From NCBI RefSeq assembly GCF_017993425.1, contig NZ_JAGOMQ010000013.1, forward strand, positions 1-64,000: a stretch of DNA of 64,000 nt, written 5' to 3'. Source of the stretch: Amaricoccus sp. (GTDB taxonomy: Bacteria; Pseudomonadota; Alphaproteobacteria; Rhodobacterales; Rhodobacteraceae). The translations under genes were made by a program, and so were the position numbers. A model generated the notes under the pieces. The model saw only the letters and a program-made list of their open reading frames with translations, was not told the origin of the DNA and did no database searches. Below, piece after piece: positions 8,259 through 16,135 of the stretch. Position 1 is the first letter of the stretch. Every line of letters starts with the position of its first letter.

Positions 8259-8870
8259 ATCGCCACGTACCAGTCGCGGCGGTGGTTGATGGCGATGGAG
8301 GCGTTGAGCACGACCGCGCCGAGGAGCGACAGCGCCACCGACTTGGGCGGCAGCAGGACGAGCGCCGCGACGAAGACGCCGGCGTCGACGACCATCTGGG
8401 TGTAGCCGGCGCGAAAGCCGGTCCGGTCCTGGAGCCAGACGCCGAGAACGCCGATCCCGCCGAGGCTCGCGCCGTGGCGGAAGAGCGCGAGGAGGCCGGC
8501 GCCGGAGATCATCCCGGCGAGGATCGCGCCGGCGACCGGATCGACGGCGCCGAAGTTGACGAGGCGGGGCTGCAACGCGGTCAGCAGCGACACCAGCGCG
8601 ACGGCGAGCAGCGTCCTGATGGTGAAGCCCGGACCCATCCGGGTCCAGGCGAGCCACATGAAGGGCAGGTTCAGCGCCAGGAAGACCGCCCCGAACGGCC
8701 AGCCCGTCGCCATCGCGACGAGGAGCGCGATCCCCGCGGTCTGCCCGGTCACGAGGCCGAGATGGGCGAGGAGCGCAATCCCGAGCGCCCCATCGAGGCG
8801 CCGAAGATCACGCCCTGCGCGTCGGCGAGCGCCCCGTGACGGGACGCTCCCTCGGGGATCGGCGGCCGCG
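8255..8870 (-). pseudogene. YitT-family membrane protein, frameshifted
   Basis: The region 8255-8752 encodes 165 residues of a YitT (DUF161) protein, including [20 protein letters not shown] and the family C-terminus, but begins abruptly at an internal GTG ([11 protein letters not shown]). The missing N-terminal part is present just upstream in another frame: [17 protein letters not shown], joined in family order to [18 protein letters not shown]. The join needs one extra base in the G-run near 8787-8795. No ATG, GTG or TTG start of sensible position is visible before the N-terminal part, whose frame runs into icd. Either a real pseudogene or a one-base sequence error combined with an unusual start. 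Function of YitT proteins is unknown. Confidence 0.75.
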
Positions 8871-10082
8871 TCAGCCCAGCGCCTTCTGCAGGTTGGCGTC
8901 GACCTTGTCGAGGAAGCCGGTCGTCGACAACCACTTCTGGTCCGGCCCGACGAGGAGCGCGAGGTCCTTGGTCATGTCGCCGGCCTCGACGGTGGCGACC
9001 GTCACCTCCTCGAGCGCGTCGGCGAAGCGGGCGAGGGCGGCGTTGTCGTCGAGCTTGGCGCGGTGCTTGAGGCCGCCGGTCCAGGCGTAGATCGAGGCGA
9101 TCGAGTTGGTCGAGGTCTCCTTGCCCTTCTGGTGCTCGCGGTAGTGCCGGGTCACCGTGCCGTGGGCGGCCTCGGCCTCGACGGTCTTGCCGTCTGGCGT
9201 CATCAGCACCGAGGTCATCAGGCCGAGCGAGCCGAAGCCCTGGGCCACGGTGTCGGACTGCACGTCGCCGTCGTAGTTCTTGCAGGCCCAGACGTAGCCG
9301 CCCGACCATTTCAGCGCCGAGGCGACCATGTCGTCGATCAGGCGGTGCTCGTAGGTGATCCCGGCCTTCTTGTAGGCGTCGGCGAACTCCTCGTCGAAGA
9401 CCTTCTGGAACAGGTCCTTGAAGCGGCCGTCATAGGCCTTGAGGATGGTGTTCTTGGTCGAGAGATAGAGCGGCCAGCCGAGGTTCAGCGCGTAGTTCAT
9501 CGAAGCGCGGGCGAAGTCGATGATCGACTGGTCGAGGTTGTACATCGCCATGGTCACGCCGCCGCCGGGCGCCTTGAACACCTCGCGCTCGATCGTGACG
9601 CCGTCCTCGCCGACGAACTTCAGCGTCACCGTGCCCTTGCCCGGGAACACGAAGTCGGTGGCGCGGTACTGGTCGCCGAAGGCGTGGCGGCCGACGACGA
9701 TCGGCCGGGTCCAGCCCGGCACGAGGCGCGGCACGTTCGTGCAGATGATCGGCTGGCGGAAGATCACCCCGCCGAGGATGTTGCGGATGGTGCCGTTCGG
9801 CGACTTCCACATCTCCTTGAGGCCGAACTCCTCGACGCGGGCCTCGTCCGGGGTGATCGTGGCGCATTTCACGCCGACGCCGTACTGCTTGATCGCGTTG
9901 GCGGCGTCGATGGTGACCTGGTCGTTGGTGCGGTCGCGCTCCTCGATGCCGAGGTCGTAGTAGTGCAGGTCGATGTCGAGATAGGGCAGGATCAGCTTCT
10001 GCTTGATCACGTCCCAGATGATCCGGGTCATCTCGTCGCCGTCGAGCTCGACGACCGGGTTCGCCACCTTGATCTTCGCCAT
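8871..10082 (-). CDS. icd: NADP-dependent isocitrate dehydrogenase
   Basis: A 403-residue enzyme of the dimeric, mitochondrial-like class, decarboxylating isocitrate to 2-oxoglutarate in the TCA cycle with NADPH formation. Start set at [20 protein letters not shown]; the upstream in-frame extension is not conserved in kind. Visible landmarks: the isocitrate-binding KSPNGTIRN at about 93-101, [10 protein letters not shown] at about 131-140, the metal-binding acidic patch around the [11 protein letters not shown] segment, and the NADP-binding [10 protein letters not shown]. Monocistronic by spacing; the broken YitT gene follows on the same strand. Confidence 0.97.
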   Translation of the reverse strand: MAKIKVANPVVELDGDEMTRIIWDVIKQKLILPYLDIDLHYYDLGIEERDRTNDQVTIDAANAIKQYGVGVKCATITPDEARVEEFGLKEMWKSPNGTIRNILGGVIFRQPIICTNVPRLVPGWTRPIVVGRHAFGDQYRATDFVFPGKGTVTLKFVGEDGVTIEREVFKAPGGGVTMAMYNLDQSIIDFARASMNYALNLGWPLYLSTKNTILKAYDGRFKDLFQKVFDEEFADAYKKAGITYEHRLIDDMVASALKWSGGYVWACKNYDGDVQSDTVAQGFGSLGLMTSVLMTPDGKTVEAEAAHGTVTRHYREHQKGKETSTNSIASIYAWTGGLKHRAKLDDNAALARFADALEEVTVATVEAGDMTKDLALLVGPDQKWLSTTGFLDKVDANLQKALG

Positions 10083-10181
10083 GCGCACAGGCCCCTCACA
10101 ACGTTTCAAGATCCGTCTAGGAGGTGATCCCGCCGACCACAAGCGCAGATCTCGCCTCGCCCGGCATCACGCGGAGGGAAA

Positions 10182-10244
10182 TGGCGGACCGCCGAAGGGC
10201 GGATCCGCCAAAGCCGACGCCGCCCGCGGCCAGGGGGCCGCGGG
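10182..10244 (-). terminator. Double hairpin after the VPLPA-CTERM gene
   Basis: Two strong inverted repeats in the gap between the VPLPA-CTERM gene and icd: GGCGGA-CCGCC-GAAG-GGCGG-A-TCCGCC at about 10182-10208, and CCCGCGGCC/GGCCGCGGG with a 4-nt loop at 10223-10244. They lie just beyond the stop of the upstream minus-strand gene. No T run follows, so factor-independent termination is uncertain. Confidence 0.45.
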
Positions 10245-10259
10245 AGATCCGGAGAGCCT

Positions 10260-11051
10260 TCAGTCCGCGGGACGCCGGCCCCGCCGCCGGCCGAGACCGA
10301 CGAGCAGCGCGACTGCGGCTCCGAGCATCGGCGCCGCCGCGGGGACGGGCACCGGAACGACGGCCTCGCCCGAGTAGGCGGCGCCGAAGGCGATGCCGAG
10401 GCCCTGGCCGCCGTAGTCGGCGATCTCGGCGGCGGCGCCCGTCGCCTGGTCGATTCGCAGGATCGACGTGCCGGCGACGCCGAAGAGCGCGCCGTTCCGG
10501 GCGAAGAGGCCGAAGACCCCGCTGCGCCCGAAACCGCCGACCGCCCGGCCGGCGCCGGTCGCCGCGTCGACGCGGACGAGCGTGTCGGCGATCGGGGTCG
10601 TGGAGCTCAGGTAGAGCTTCCGTCCGACGAAGGCGAGGTCGCCGGAGGAGGTGAAGTTTCCCGGGCCGACGCGGGCGGATTTTCCGGTCCCGAGATCGAG
10701 CGTGTAGAGCGCGTCGCTCGACCCGTAGAGCTTGCCGTCGCGGCCGAAGGCGAGCCCGTTCGCGGACCCGGCCATGCCGTGCGCGCCGATCTCCCGGGTG
10801 GTCGAGCCCTCGATCACCGACAGCTCGGAGAAGTCCAGGCCGTAGAGCTTCCCCTGCGGGTCGTAGGCGAGATCGGTGAAGTTGCGGTCGAGCCGCCGAA
10901 GGTTGGTGACCGCTCCGGTCCTGAGATCGACGTCGCCGATCCGGCCCGTGTCGTCGGAGATCGTCAGGAGCGGCGCGGCGGCGCCGAGGCCGGGCGCCAT
11001 CAGCGCGAAGGCGACGCCGAAGAGGATGCTGCGCATTCGAGGCGTCTCCAT
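10260..11051 (-). CDS. Secreted beta-propeller-like protein with VPLPA-CTERM sorting signal
   Basis: A 263-residue protein with a signal peptide (about 1-25), a repetitive body reading like propeller blades (LYGLDFSELSVIEG, LAFGRDGKLYG, LDLGTGKSARVG) and a C-terminal tripartite sorting tail: VPVPVPAAAPMLGA, a hydrophobic stretch and an arginine cluster GRRRGRR. This matches the VPLPA-CTERM class, processed by an exosortase in alphaproteobacteria; no exosortase gene is in the window. An alternative start at 11036 gives a shorter signal peptide; 11051 is preceded by GGGGAAAG. The substrate or role is unknown. Confidence 0.75.
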   Translation of the reverse strand: METPRMRSILFGVAFALMAPGLGAAAPLLTISDDTGRIGDVDLRTGAVTNLRRLDRNFTDLAYDPQGKLYGLDFSELSVIEGSTTREIGAHGMAGSANGLAFGRDGKLYGSSDALYTLDLGTGKSARVGPGNFTSSGDLAFVGRKLYLSSTTPIADTLVRVDAATGAGRAVGGFGRSGVFGLFARNGALFGVAGTSILRIDQATGAAAEIADYGGQGLGIAFGAAYSGEAVVPVPVPAAAPMLGAAVALLVGLGRRRGRRPAD

Positions 11052-11151
11052 GCTTTCCCCGTGTCCATGCAGGGAACCTCGCCGCCGCCGCCCGGGTCAA
11101 CCGATACCTGCCCGCGACCCCGGCATAGGCGGCGCACCGCACTTCGCCTCT

Positions 11152-11166
11152 CGACTAAATCAGTCA
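11152..11166 (+). promoter_or_regulatory. RirA-type iron box candidate upstream of the siderophore receptor
   Basis: CGA-N9-TCA at 11152-11166 differs by one base from the alphaproteobacterial RirA iron-responsive box TGA-N9-TCA, and contains the inverted repeat GACT-AAATC-AGTC. It lies about 70 bp before the receptor ATG in an AT-richer patch that continues to TATTCTAG. Iron regulation of such receptors is well established; this particular site is inference. Confidence 0.4.
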
Positions 11167-11236
11167 GGTATTCTAGGTCCGGGGCGACCGGAACGGCAAA
11201 CGGCTGCGGCGGCACATATCGACGGCCTGGAGACAA

Positions 11237-13498
11237 ATGCGGATCACCTCTCGAACCACGACGCGGCGCCCCTCGGCGGCGCTCCTCCTCGGCGCCGCCT
11301 GGGCGCTGAGCTTGCAGCCCTCGCTCGCGCAGGAGGTGGGGACAGAGACCGAGGAGGCGGCGGTCGCCGGGGAGGAGCAGGCCGGGCTCGCCGAGGGGAG
11401 CATGGTCCTCGACACCATCGCCGTCACCGCCGCCCCGGGCACGACCACCGAGGACACCGGCTCGTGGACCACCGAGTGGATGCGCTCGGCGACCGGCCTG
11501 CCGCTCAGCCAGCGCGAGACGCCTCAATCGACCAGCGTCATCACCGACGCGCAGATGAAGGACCGCAACATCACGTCGGTCAGCGAGACGATGGACGCGG
11601 CGACCGGCGTCACCGTCCTGCCCTTCGACAGCGAGCGGCAGAACTACTTCGCGCGCGGCTTCGCGATCGACGCCTACCAGTACGACGGCGTGCCGATCCC
11701 CCGCGACGGCGTCTGGCAGTTCGGCGACAACAACGCCGACATGATCCTCTACGACCACGTCGAGATCGTGCGCGGCGCCACCGGGCTGATGCAGGGAGCG
11801 GGCGAGCCCGGCGCCTCGATCAACTTCATCCGCAAGCGGCCGACGAGCTTCGTGCGCCGCGAGGTCGCGGCGGCGCTGGCCTACCCCACCGGCGGGCGGA
11901 TGGAGGCCGACATCTCCGGCCCGCTGAACGAGAGCGGCACGATCCGCGGCCGCCTGCTCGGCGCCGCCGACGCCCGCGAGGGCACGCTCGACCGCTACTT
12001 CAAGGAGCGTTACGTCGGCTACGGCGCGCTCGAGGTCGACCTGACGGACACGACGCTCCTGAACCTCGGGATCAGCTACCAGGAGACCGACGCCGACAAC
12101 GCCACCTGGGGCGGCCTGCCGCCCTGGTACGCCGACGGCTCGCTGATCGACTGGGACAAGGGCTTCAACCTCGGCGCCGACTGGACCTACATCGACACCC
12201 AGCGCACCGAGGCCTTCGCCTCGGTGGAGCACGTCTTCGAGAACGGCTGGACCGGCCGCATCGTCTACACCTTCGCGCGGAACGACTTCCAGGGGAACCT
12301 CGGCTGGTTTCCGGCGCAGGATCCCGTCACCTACGCCACGACCTTCATCGACCCCGTGACCGGCGAGGGGGTCTATGCCTCGGGCGCCGGCTACTTCGAC
12401 GGCGGCTACACGCAGAACTCGCTGAACGCGGTGGTGAACGGCGACTACCAGGCGTTCGGCCGGACGCACGCGTTCGTCGTCGGCCTGTTCGGCTCGAAGG
12501 GCGAGGGCGACTACGACCAGCACAGCGCCGACATGGGCGGGGTCCCGATCGGCGACGTCTTCGAATGGGACGGCTCCTGGCCCAAGCCCGATTTCGACGA
12601 CGAGCCCGGCAAGTACACCAGCGAGACCCGGCAGCTCGGCCTCTACGCGACCACCCAGTTCCACGCCACCGACGCGCTTGCGATCATCGCCGGCGCCCGG
12701 GTGAACTGGTGGGACGGCGAGTCGGACGACACCTGGAGCGACCCGTCGAGCTACGAGTTCAAGGGCGTCGTCACGCCCTATCTCGGCTTCACCTACGACT
12801 TCAACGACACGTACACCGCCTACGGCAGCATCACGAGCATCTACAAGCCGCAGCTGGCGCAGGACATCGACCGGCAATACCTCGATCCGACCTTCGGCTG
12901 GAACTACGAGCTCGGCGTCAAGGCCGGCCTCTTCGGCGGCGCGATGTACGCTGCGGCGGCGGTGTTCCAGACCAACCAGAAGGACGTGGCCGAGTGGGCG
13001 GGCGAGGCGATCGCGCCCGACGGCGCCCCCTACAGCTACTACGAGCTGATCGACGGCACGACGACGCGGGGCTTCGAGCTGGAGGCGGCGGGCGCGATCA
13101 ACGCGCGCTGGAACGCCTCCTTCGGCTATACCTACGCGACCTCCGAGGACGACAACGGCGACGAGGTCAACAGCGACACGCCGCGCCACACGCTGAAGGC
13201 CGCGACCGACTACCGCATCGCCGGCATTCTGGACGAGAGGCTGACCGTCGGCGGCGCGGTGCGCTGGCAGAGCGCGATCGACAGCATGCCGTGGGACGGC
13301 GGCCTGCCCAACATCGAGCAGGACGCCTACGCCGTCTTCGACCTCAACGCCTCGTACGACGTGACGGAGACCTCGGTGCTGACGCTCTCGGTCAACAACG
13401 TGCTCGACGAGAAGTACTACGCCAGCACCGGCTTCTACAACACGGTGCTCTACGGCGACGGAATCGGCGCCGAGCTGATGCTGCGCTCCCGGTTCTGA
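11237..13498 (+). CDS. TonB-dependent siderophore receptor
   Basis: A 753-residue outer-membrane receptor with a signal peptide cut near residue 31, a TonB box-like DTIAVTA at about 59-65, a plug domain (about 85-200, with NYFARGFAIDAYQYDGVP and the EIVRGATGLMQG-GEPGASINFIRKRP signature), and a 22-strand barrel ending in aromatic Phe (MLRSRF). The plug sequence places it with ferric hydroxamate/coprogen or pyoverdine-type receptors such as FhuE and FpvA. No TonB, permease or siderophore enzyme genes are adjacent, so it probably scavenges exogenous siderophores. A RirA-like box precedes it. Confidence 0.92.
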   Translation: MRITSRTTTRRPSAALLLGAAWALSLQPSLAQEVGTETEEAAVAGEEQAGLAEGSMVLDTIAVTAAPGTTTEDTGSWTTEWMRSATGLPLSQRETPQSTSVITDAQMKDRNITSVSETMDAATGVTVLPFDSERQNYFARGFAIDAYQYDGVPIPRDGVWQFGDNNADMILYDHVEIVRGATGLMQGAGEPGASINFIRKRPTSFVRREVAAALAYPTGGRMEADISGPLNESGTIRGRLLGAADAREGTLDRYFKERYVGYGALEVDLTDTTLLNLGISYQETDADNATWGGLPPWYADGSLIDWDKGFNLGADWTYIDTQRTEAFASVEHVFENGWTGRIVYTFARNDFQGNLGWFPAQDPVTYATTFIDPVTGEGVYASGAGYFDGGYTQNSLNAVVNGDYQAFGRTHAFVVGLFGSKGEGDYDQHSADMGGVPIGDVFEWDGSWPKPDFDDEPGKYTSETRQLGLYATTQFHATDALAIIAGARVNWWDGESDDTWSDPSSYEFKGVVTPYLGFTYDFNDTYTAYGSITSIYKPQLAQDIDRQYLDPTFGWNYELGVKAGLFGGAMYAAAAVFQTNQKDVAEWAGEAIAPDGAPYSYYELIDGTTTRGFELEAAGAINARWNASFGYTYATSEDDNGDEVNSDTPRHTLKAATDYRIAGILDERLTVGGAVRWQSAIDSMPWDGGLPNIEQDAYAVFDLNASYDVTETSVLTLSVNNVLDEKYYASTGFYNTVLYGDGIGAELMLRSRF

Positions 13499-13565
13499 GG
13501 AACGCCGTGGCGGCCGGCGCGCACCCGCCCGGGACCGGACGGCGCGCGTGGCGCTGGCCCGCCTG

Positions 13566-13891
13566 CTTCGGCGGCAGCATCGCGACGAGGTCTCGCGCCA
13601 TGCCGAGGAGCCACGTCCGCAGCCCGGGGGCGGCGAGGGTCGCGGCGTCCGCCTCGACGTAGCCGCCCATCGGCCGGCCGCCCATCGCCATGCGGGTCAC
13701 CCCGGGCAGGGCGAGCGCCGCCGGCGCGGCCGCCTTGCCGACGCGGAACATCGCCCGGTCGCGGCAGGTCCCGCAGACCATGTCGCCGTCGAGGCGGAAG
13801 CACAGCCCCCGAGCATCTGGCGCTCGGCGAGGCCGGGCCGGCCAGAGAGGTCGGCGCGCAGGTCGGCGGCGAGGCGTTCGTCCCGGGCCAT
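13566..13891 (-). pseudogene. TfoX N-terminal-domain protein, frameshifted
   Basis: The first 29 residues (MARDERLAADLRADL to ERQMLGG) start at the ATG at 13891. The rest of a TfoX/Sxy N-domain (MVCGTCRDRAMFRVGK, MGGRPMGGYVEAD, LPPK) continues in another frame from about 13805. Restoring one G in the G-run around 13806-13810 would rejoin them as ERQMLGG-LCFRLDGDMVCG. After LPPK, where homologues end, the frame runs on without a stop to 13392, overlapping the receptor gene tail-to-tail. TfoX proteins influence competence in gammaproteobacteria; this short form is of unknown role. One-base sequence error is a live alternative. Confidence 0.75.
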
Positions 13892-13957
13892 GCGCGCTCC
13901 CTTGTCGGCTGCGGGGCCCGAGCGTATCACCCGCGGGCGCCGGCAGGGAGGGTCGTC

Positions 13958-14728
13958 TTGGCGGGAACCGATCACGGGCGGGCCGTCGGCGCGGAGCCGG
14001 GGCCGGTCTTCATCCTCGTCGAGCCGCAGATGGGCGAGAACATCGGCGCGGCGGCGCGGGCGATGTGGAATTTCGGGCTCGACCGGATGCGGCTGGTGGC
14101 GCCGCGCGACGGCTGGCCGAACCCGAAGGCGCAGGCGACGGCGAGCGGCGCCGCCCCGGTGCTCGACGCGGTGCGGGTGACGGAGACGCTGGCCGAGGCG
14201 ACCGGCGACCTCGGGCTGGTCCTCGCCACCACGGCGCGGCCGCGGGATCTCACCAAGCTGGTGCTGACGCCGGAGCGGGCGATGGCCGAGGCGCGGGCGG
14301 CGATCGCCGCGGGCGTGCGGGTCGGCGTGCTGTTCGGGCCGGAGCGGGCGGGGCTCGCCAACCCGGACATCGCGCGCGCCAACGCGATCGTCTCGGTCCC
14401 GGTCAATCCGGCCTTCGGCTCGCTCAACCTCGGGCAATGCGTGCTGCTCCTCGCCTACGAGTGGATGCGCTCGGCCGACGCGACACCGCCGGCGGAGCTG
14501 GCGCTGGCCGGGGCGCGGCGGGCGAGCGGGATCGAGATCGAGCGGCTGCGCGACCATCTGGTCGGGCGGCTGGACGCGGTGGGGTTCTTCTTTCCTCCGC
14601 ACAAGCGGCCGAGCATGGTGCAGAGCCTCGAGAACCTCTTGGCCCGCGCGCCGCTGACCGACGCCGACGTGCGCACGATCCACGGCATCGTGCGGGCGCT
14701 GGCGGTCAAGGTGAAGGGGCGCAAGTAG
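13958..14728 (+). CDS. trmJ: TrmJ-type tRNA (Cm32/Um32) methyltransferase, SPOUT family
   Basis: A 256-residue SPOUT methyltransferase. The N-terminal VFILVEPQMGENIGAAARAMWNFG, the GVLFGPERAGL segment and the knot motif NPAFGSLNLGQCVLLLAYE are all intact; together they bind S-adenosylmethionine and place the enzyme with TrmJ/LasT, which 2'-O-methylates position 32 of tRNA anticodon loops. The start is a TTG at 13958, chosen because GGGAGG sits 8 bases upstream and the reading begins a few residues before conserved sequence. It is followed by ctaA after about 105 bp. Confidence 0.9.
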   Translation: MAGTDHGRAVGAEPGPVFILVEPQMGENIGAAARAMWNFGLDRMRLVAPRDGWPNPKAQATASGAAPVLDAVRVTETLAEATGDLGLVLATTARPRDLTKLVLTPERAMAEARAAIAAGVRVGVLFGPERAGLANPDIARANAIVSVPVNPAFGSLNLGQCVLLLAYEWMRSADATPPAELALAGARRASGIEIERLRDHLVGRLDAVGFFFPPHKRPSMVQSLENLLARAPLTDADVRTIHGIVRALAVKVKGRK

Positions 14729-14833
14729 AAGCGGCGGCGAGGAGCTCGCCCGGCTGTCGCAGGGTCGCCGCGAAGCGCGGCGGTCACATGGTTGCCGCGG
14801 GGCGCGGCGGGGAATATGTCCGGCGGAGACGTC

Positions 14834-15973
14834 ATGGCCACGAAGAAGCGCAGCATATTCGAGGAGGTCGCCGCGAAGCCCTCCGAGCCGGTCGCGGCCC
14901 CGCCGCGGCGGCCGGCGACGTCGCGGCGGGCCATCGCGGCCTGGCTCTCCGTGCTGTTCGCGCTCGTGGTGGCGATGATCGTCGTCGGCGGGCTGACCCG
15001 GCTGACCGACGCCGGGCTGTCGATCACCGAGTGGAAGCCGATCGCCGGGGCGCTGCCGCCGGCCGACGACGCGGCCTGGGAGGCGGAGTTCGCCAACTAC
15101 CGCGCCATTCCGCAGTTCGAGCTGACGCGGCCCGACATGACGCTGGCCGAGTTCAAGCGCATCTACTGGTGGGAATGGGGCCACCGGCAGCTCGGCCGGC
15201 TGATCGGGCTCGTCTGGGCCGGCGGGTTCCTGTGGTTCCTGGCGCGGCGGCGCATCCCGCCGGGCTGGACGGGCCGGCTGCTCGGGCTCGGCGCGCTCGG
15301 CGGGCTGCAGGGCGCGGTGGGCTGGTGGATGGTCGCCTCCGGGCTCGCGCCGGAGATGGTCGCGGTCGCCTCGCACCGGCTCGCCATCCATCTCGGCATC
15401 GCCTTCGTGATCCTCGGGGTGATCGCCTGGTGGGTGATGACGCTGCGGCGCGAGGACGCCGACCTGCTGCAGGCGCGCCGGCAGCGCAGCGCACCGCTGA
15501 TGCGCTGGGGGAGCGCGCTCGCCGCGGTCGCCTTCGTGCAGGTGCTCCTCGGCGCGCTGGTCGCCGGCATCGACGCCGGCCGCGGCTTCCCGGAATGGCC
15601 GCTGATGGGCGGCCAGCTCGTGCCGCCCGACGCCTTCGCGCTGGAGCCCGGCTGGCGCAACTTCCTCGACAATCCGGGGCTGGTGCAGTTCAACCACCGG
15701 ATGGTCGGCTACCTGCTGCTCGTCCTCGGCGTCGTCGCCTGGGCGCGCAGCCGCCGCAGCGCCCTCGGCGACATCCGCGGCGCCTTCGACGCCATGGCGG
15801 CGATGCTGGTCGCCCAGCTCGGCCTCGGCATCCTCACCGCGCTCTACGCCGCGCCCTGGCAGGTCGCCATCGTCCACCAGCTCGGCGCCGTGGCCCTCTT
15901 CGCCCTGATCCTCCGCGCCCGCTTCGCCGCGCTCTACCCCCGCGCCCAGAAGATCGCCCGCGGGCCGCGCTGA
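14834..15973 (+). CDS. ctaA: Heme A synthase
   Basis: A 379-residue, eight-helix membrane enzyme of the COX15 type that converts heme O to heme A for the aa3 oxidase encoded at 40509-44193. The four heme-ligand histidine motifs are visible: EWGHRQLGRLIGL, the SHRLAIHLG segment, FNHRMVGYL and VHQLGA. The helix-1 motif GGLTRLTDAGLSITEWKP is diagnostic. Start set at MATKKRS (14834) with GGAG upstream; an alternative ATG lies 18 bp earlier. The gene stands apart from the cta operon, as is common. Confidence 0.96.
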   Translation: MATKKRSIFEEVAAKPSEPVAAPPRRPATSRRAIAAWLSVLFALVVAMIVVGGLTRLTDAGLSITEWKPIAGALPPADDAAWEAEFANYRAIPQFELTRPDMTLAEFKRIYWWEWGHRQLGRLIGLVWAGGFLWFLARRRIPPGWTGRLLGLGALGGLQGAVGWWMVASGLAPEMVAVASHRLAIHLGIAFVILGVIAWWVMTLRREDADLLQARRQRSAPLMRWGSALAAVAFVQVLLGALVAGIDAGRGFPEWPLMGGQLVPPDAFALEPGWRNFLDNPGLVQFNHRMVGYLLLVLGVVAWARSRRSALGDIRGAFDAMAAMLVAQLGLGILTALYAAPWQVAIVHQLGAVALFALILRARFAALYPRAQKIARGPR

Positions 15974-16005
15974 AGCCGCATCGCGTAGCATCCGGGCGGA
16001 GAGAC

Positions 16006-16135
16006 GGCGCCGCTTGCGCAACGGCGAAGCGCGCCGCGGGCGGAACGGCGCAGCCCGCGCGACCTTGACGCGGCGCCAGGGTCCGCCCGGCGGCGGCGGC
16101 CGCAAGGCCGCCGACGACGGGTGGAGCTGCCGGCG
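16006..16135 (-). repeat. 3'-module repeat, copy after lpdA (partner at 26701-26830)
   Basis: The sequence 16006-16085 is almost identical over its 58-bp core (16028-16085, two mismatches) to 26723-26780, and shares GGCGCCGCT at the same offset. The following 50 bp to the lpdA stop align with the partner's 50 bp to the mrcA stop and contain a hairpin, GGCGGCC/GGCCGCC with a GCAA tetraloop at 16095-16112. Read on the minus strand the order is gene stop, hairpin, conserved core. It also separates convergent ctaA and lpdA, so the hairpin may terminate both. Confidence 0.85.

Noticed and set aside
14764-14811. Two similar 19-bp hairpin sequences before ctaA as a regulatory element
   Set aside because: They differ at three positions, consist only of GC-rich CGCGG runs common in this DNA, and have no clear relation to the start; too weak to claim.
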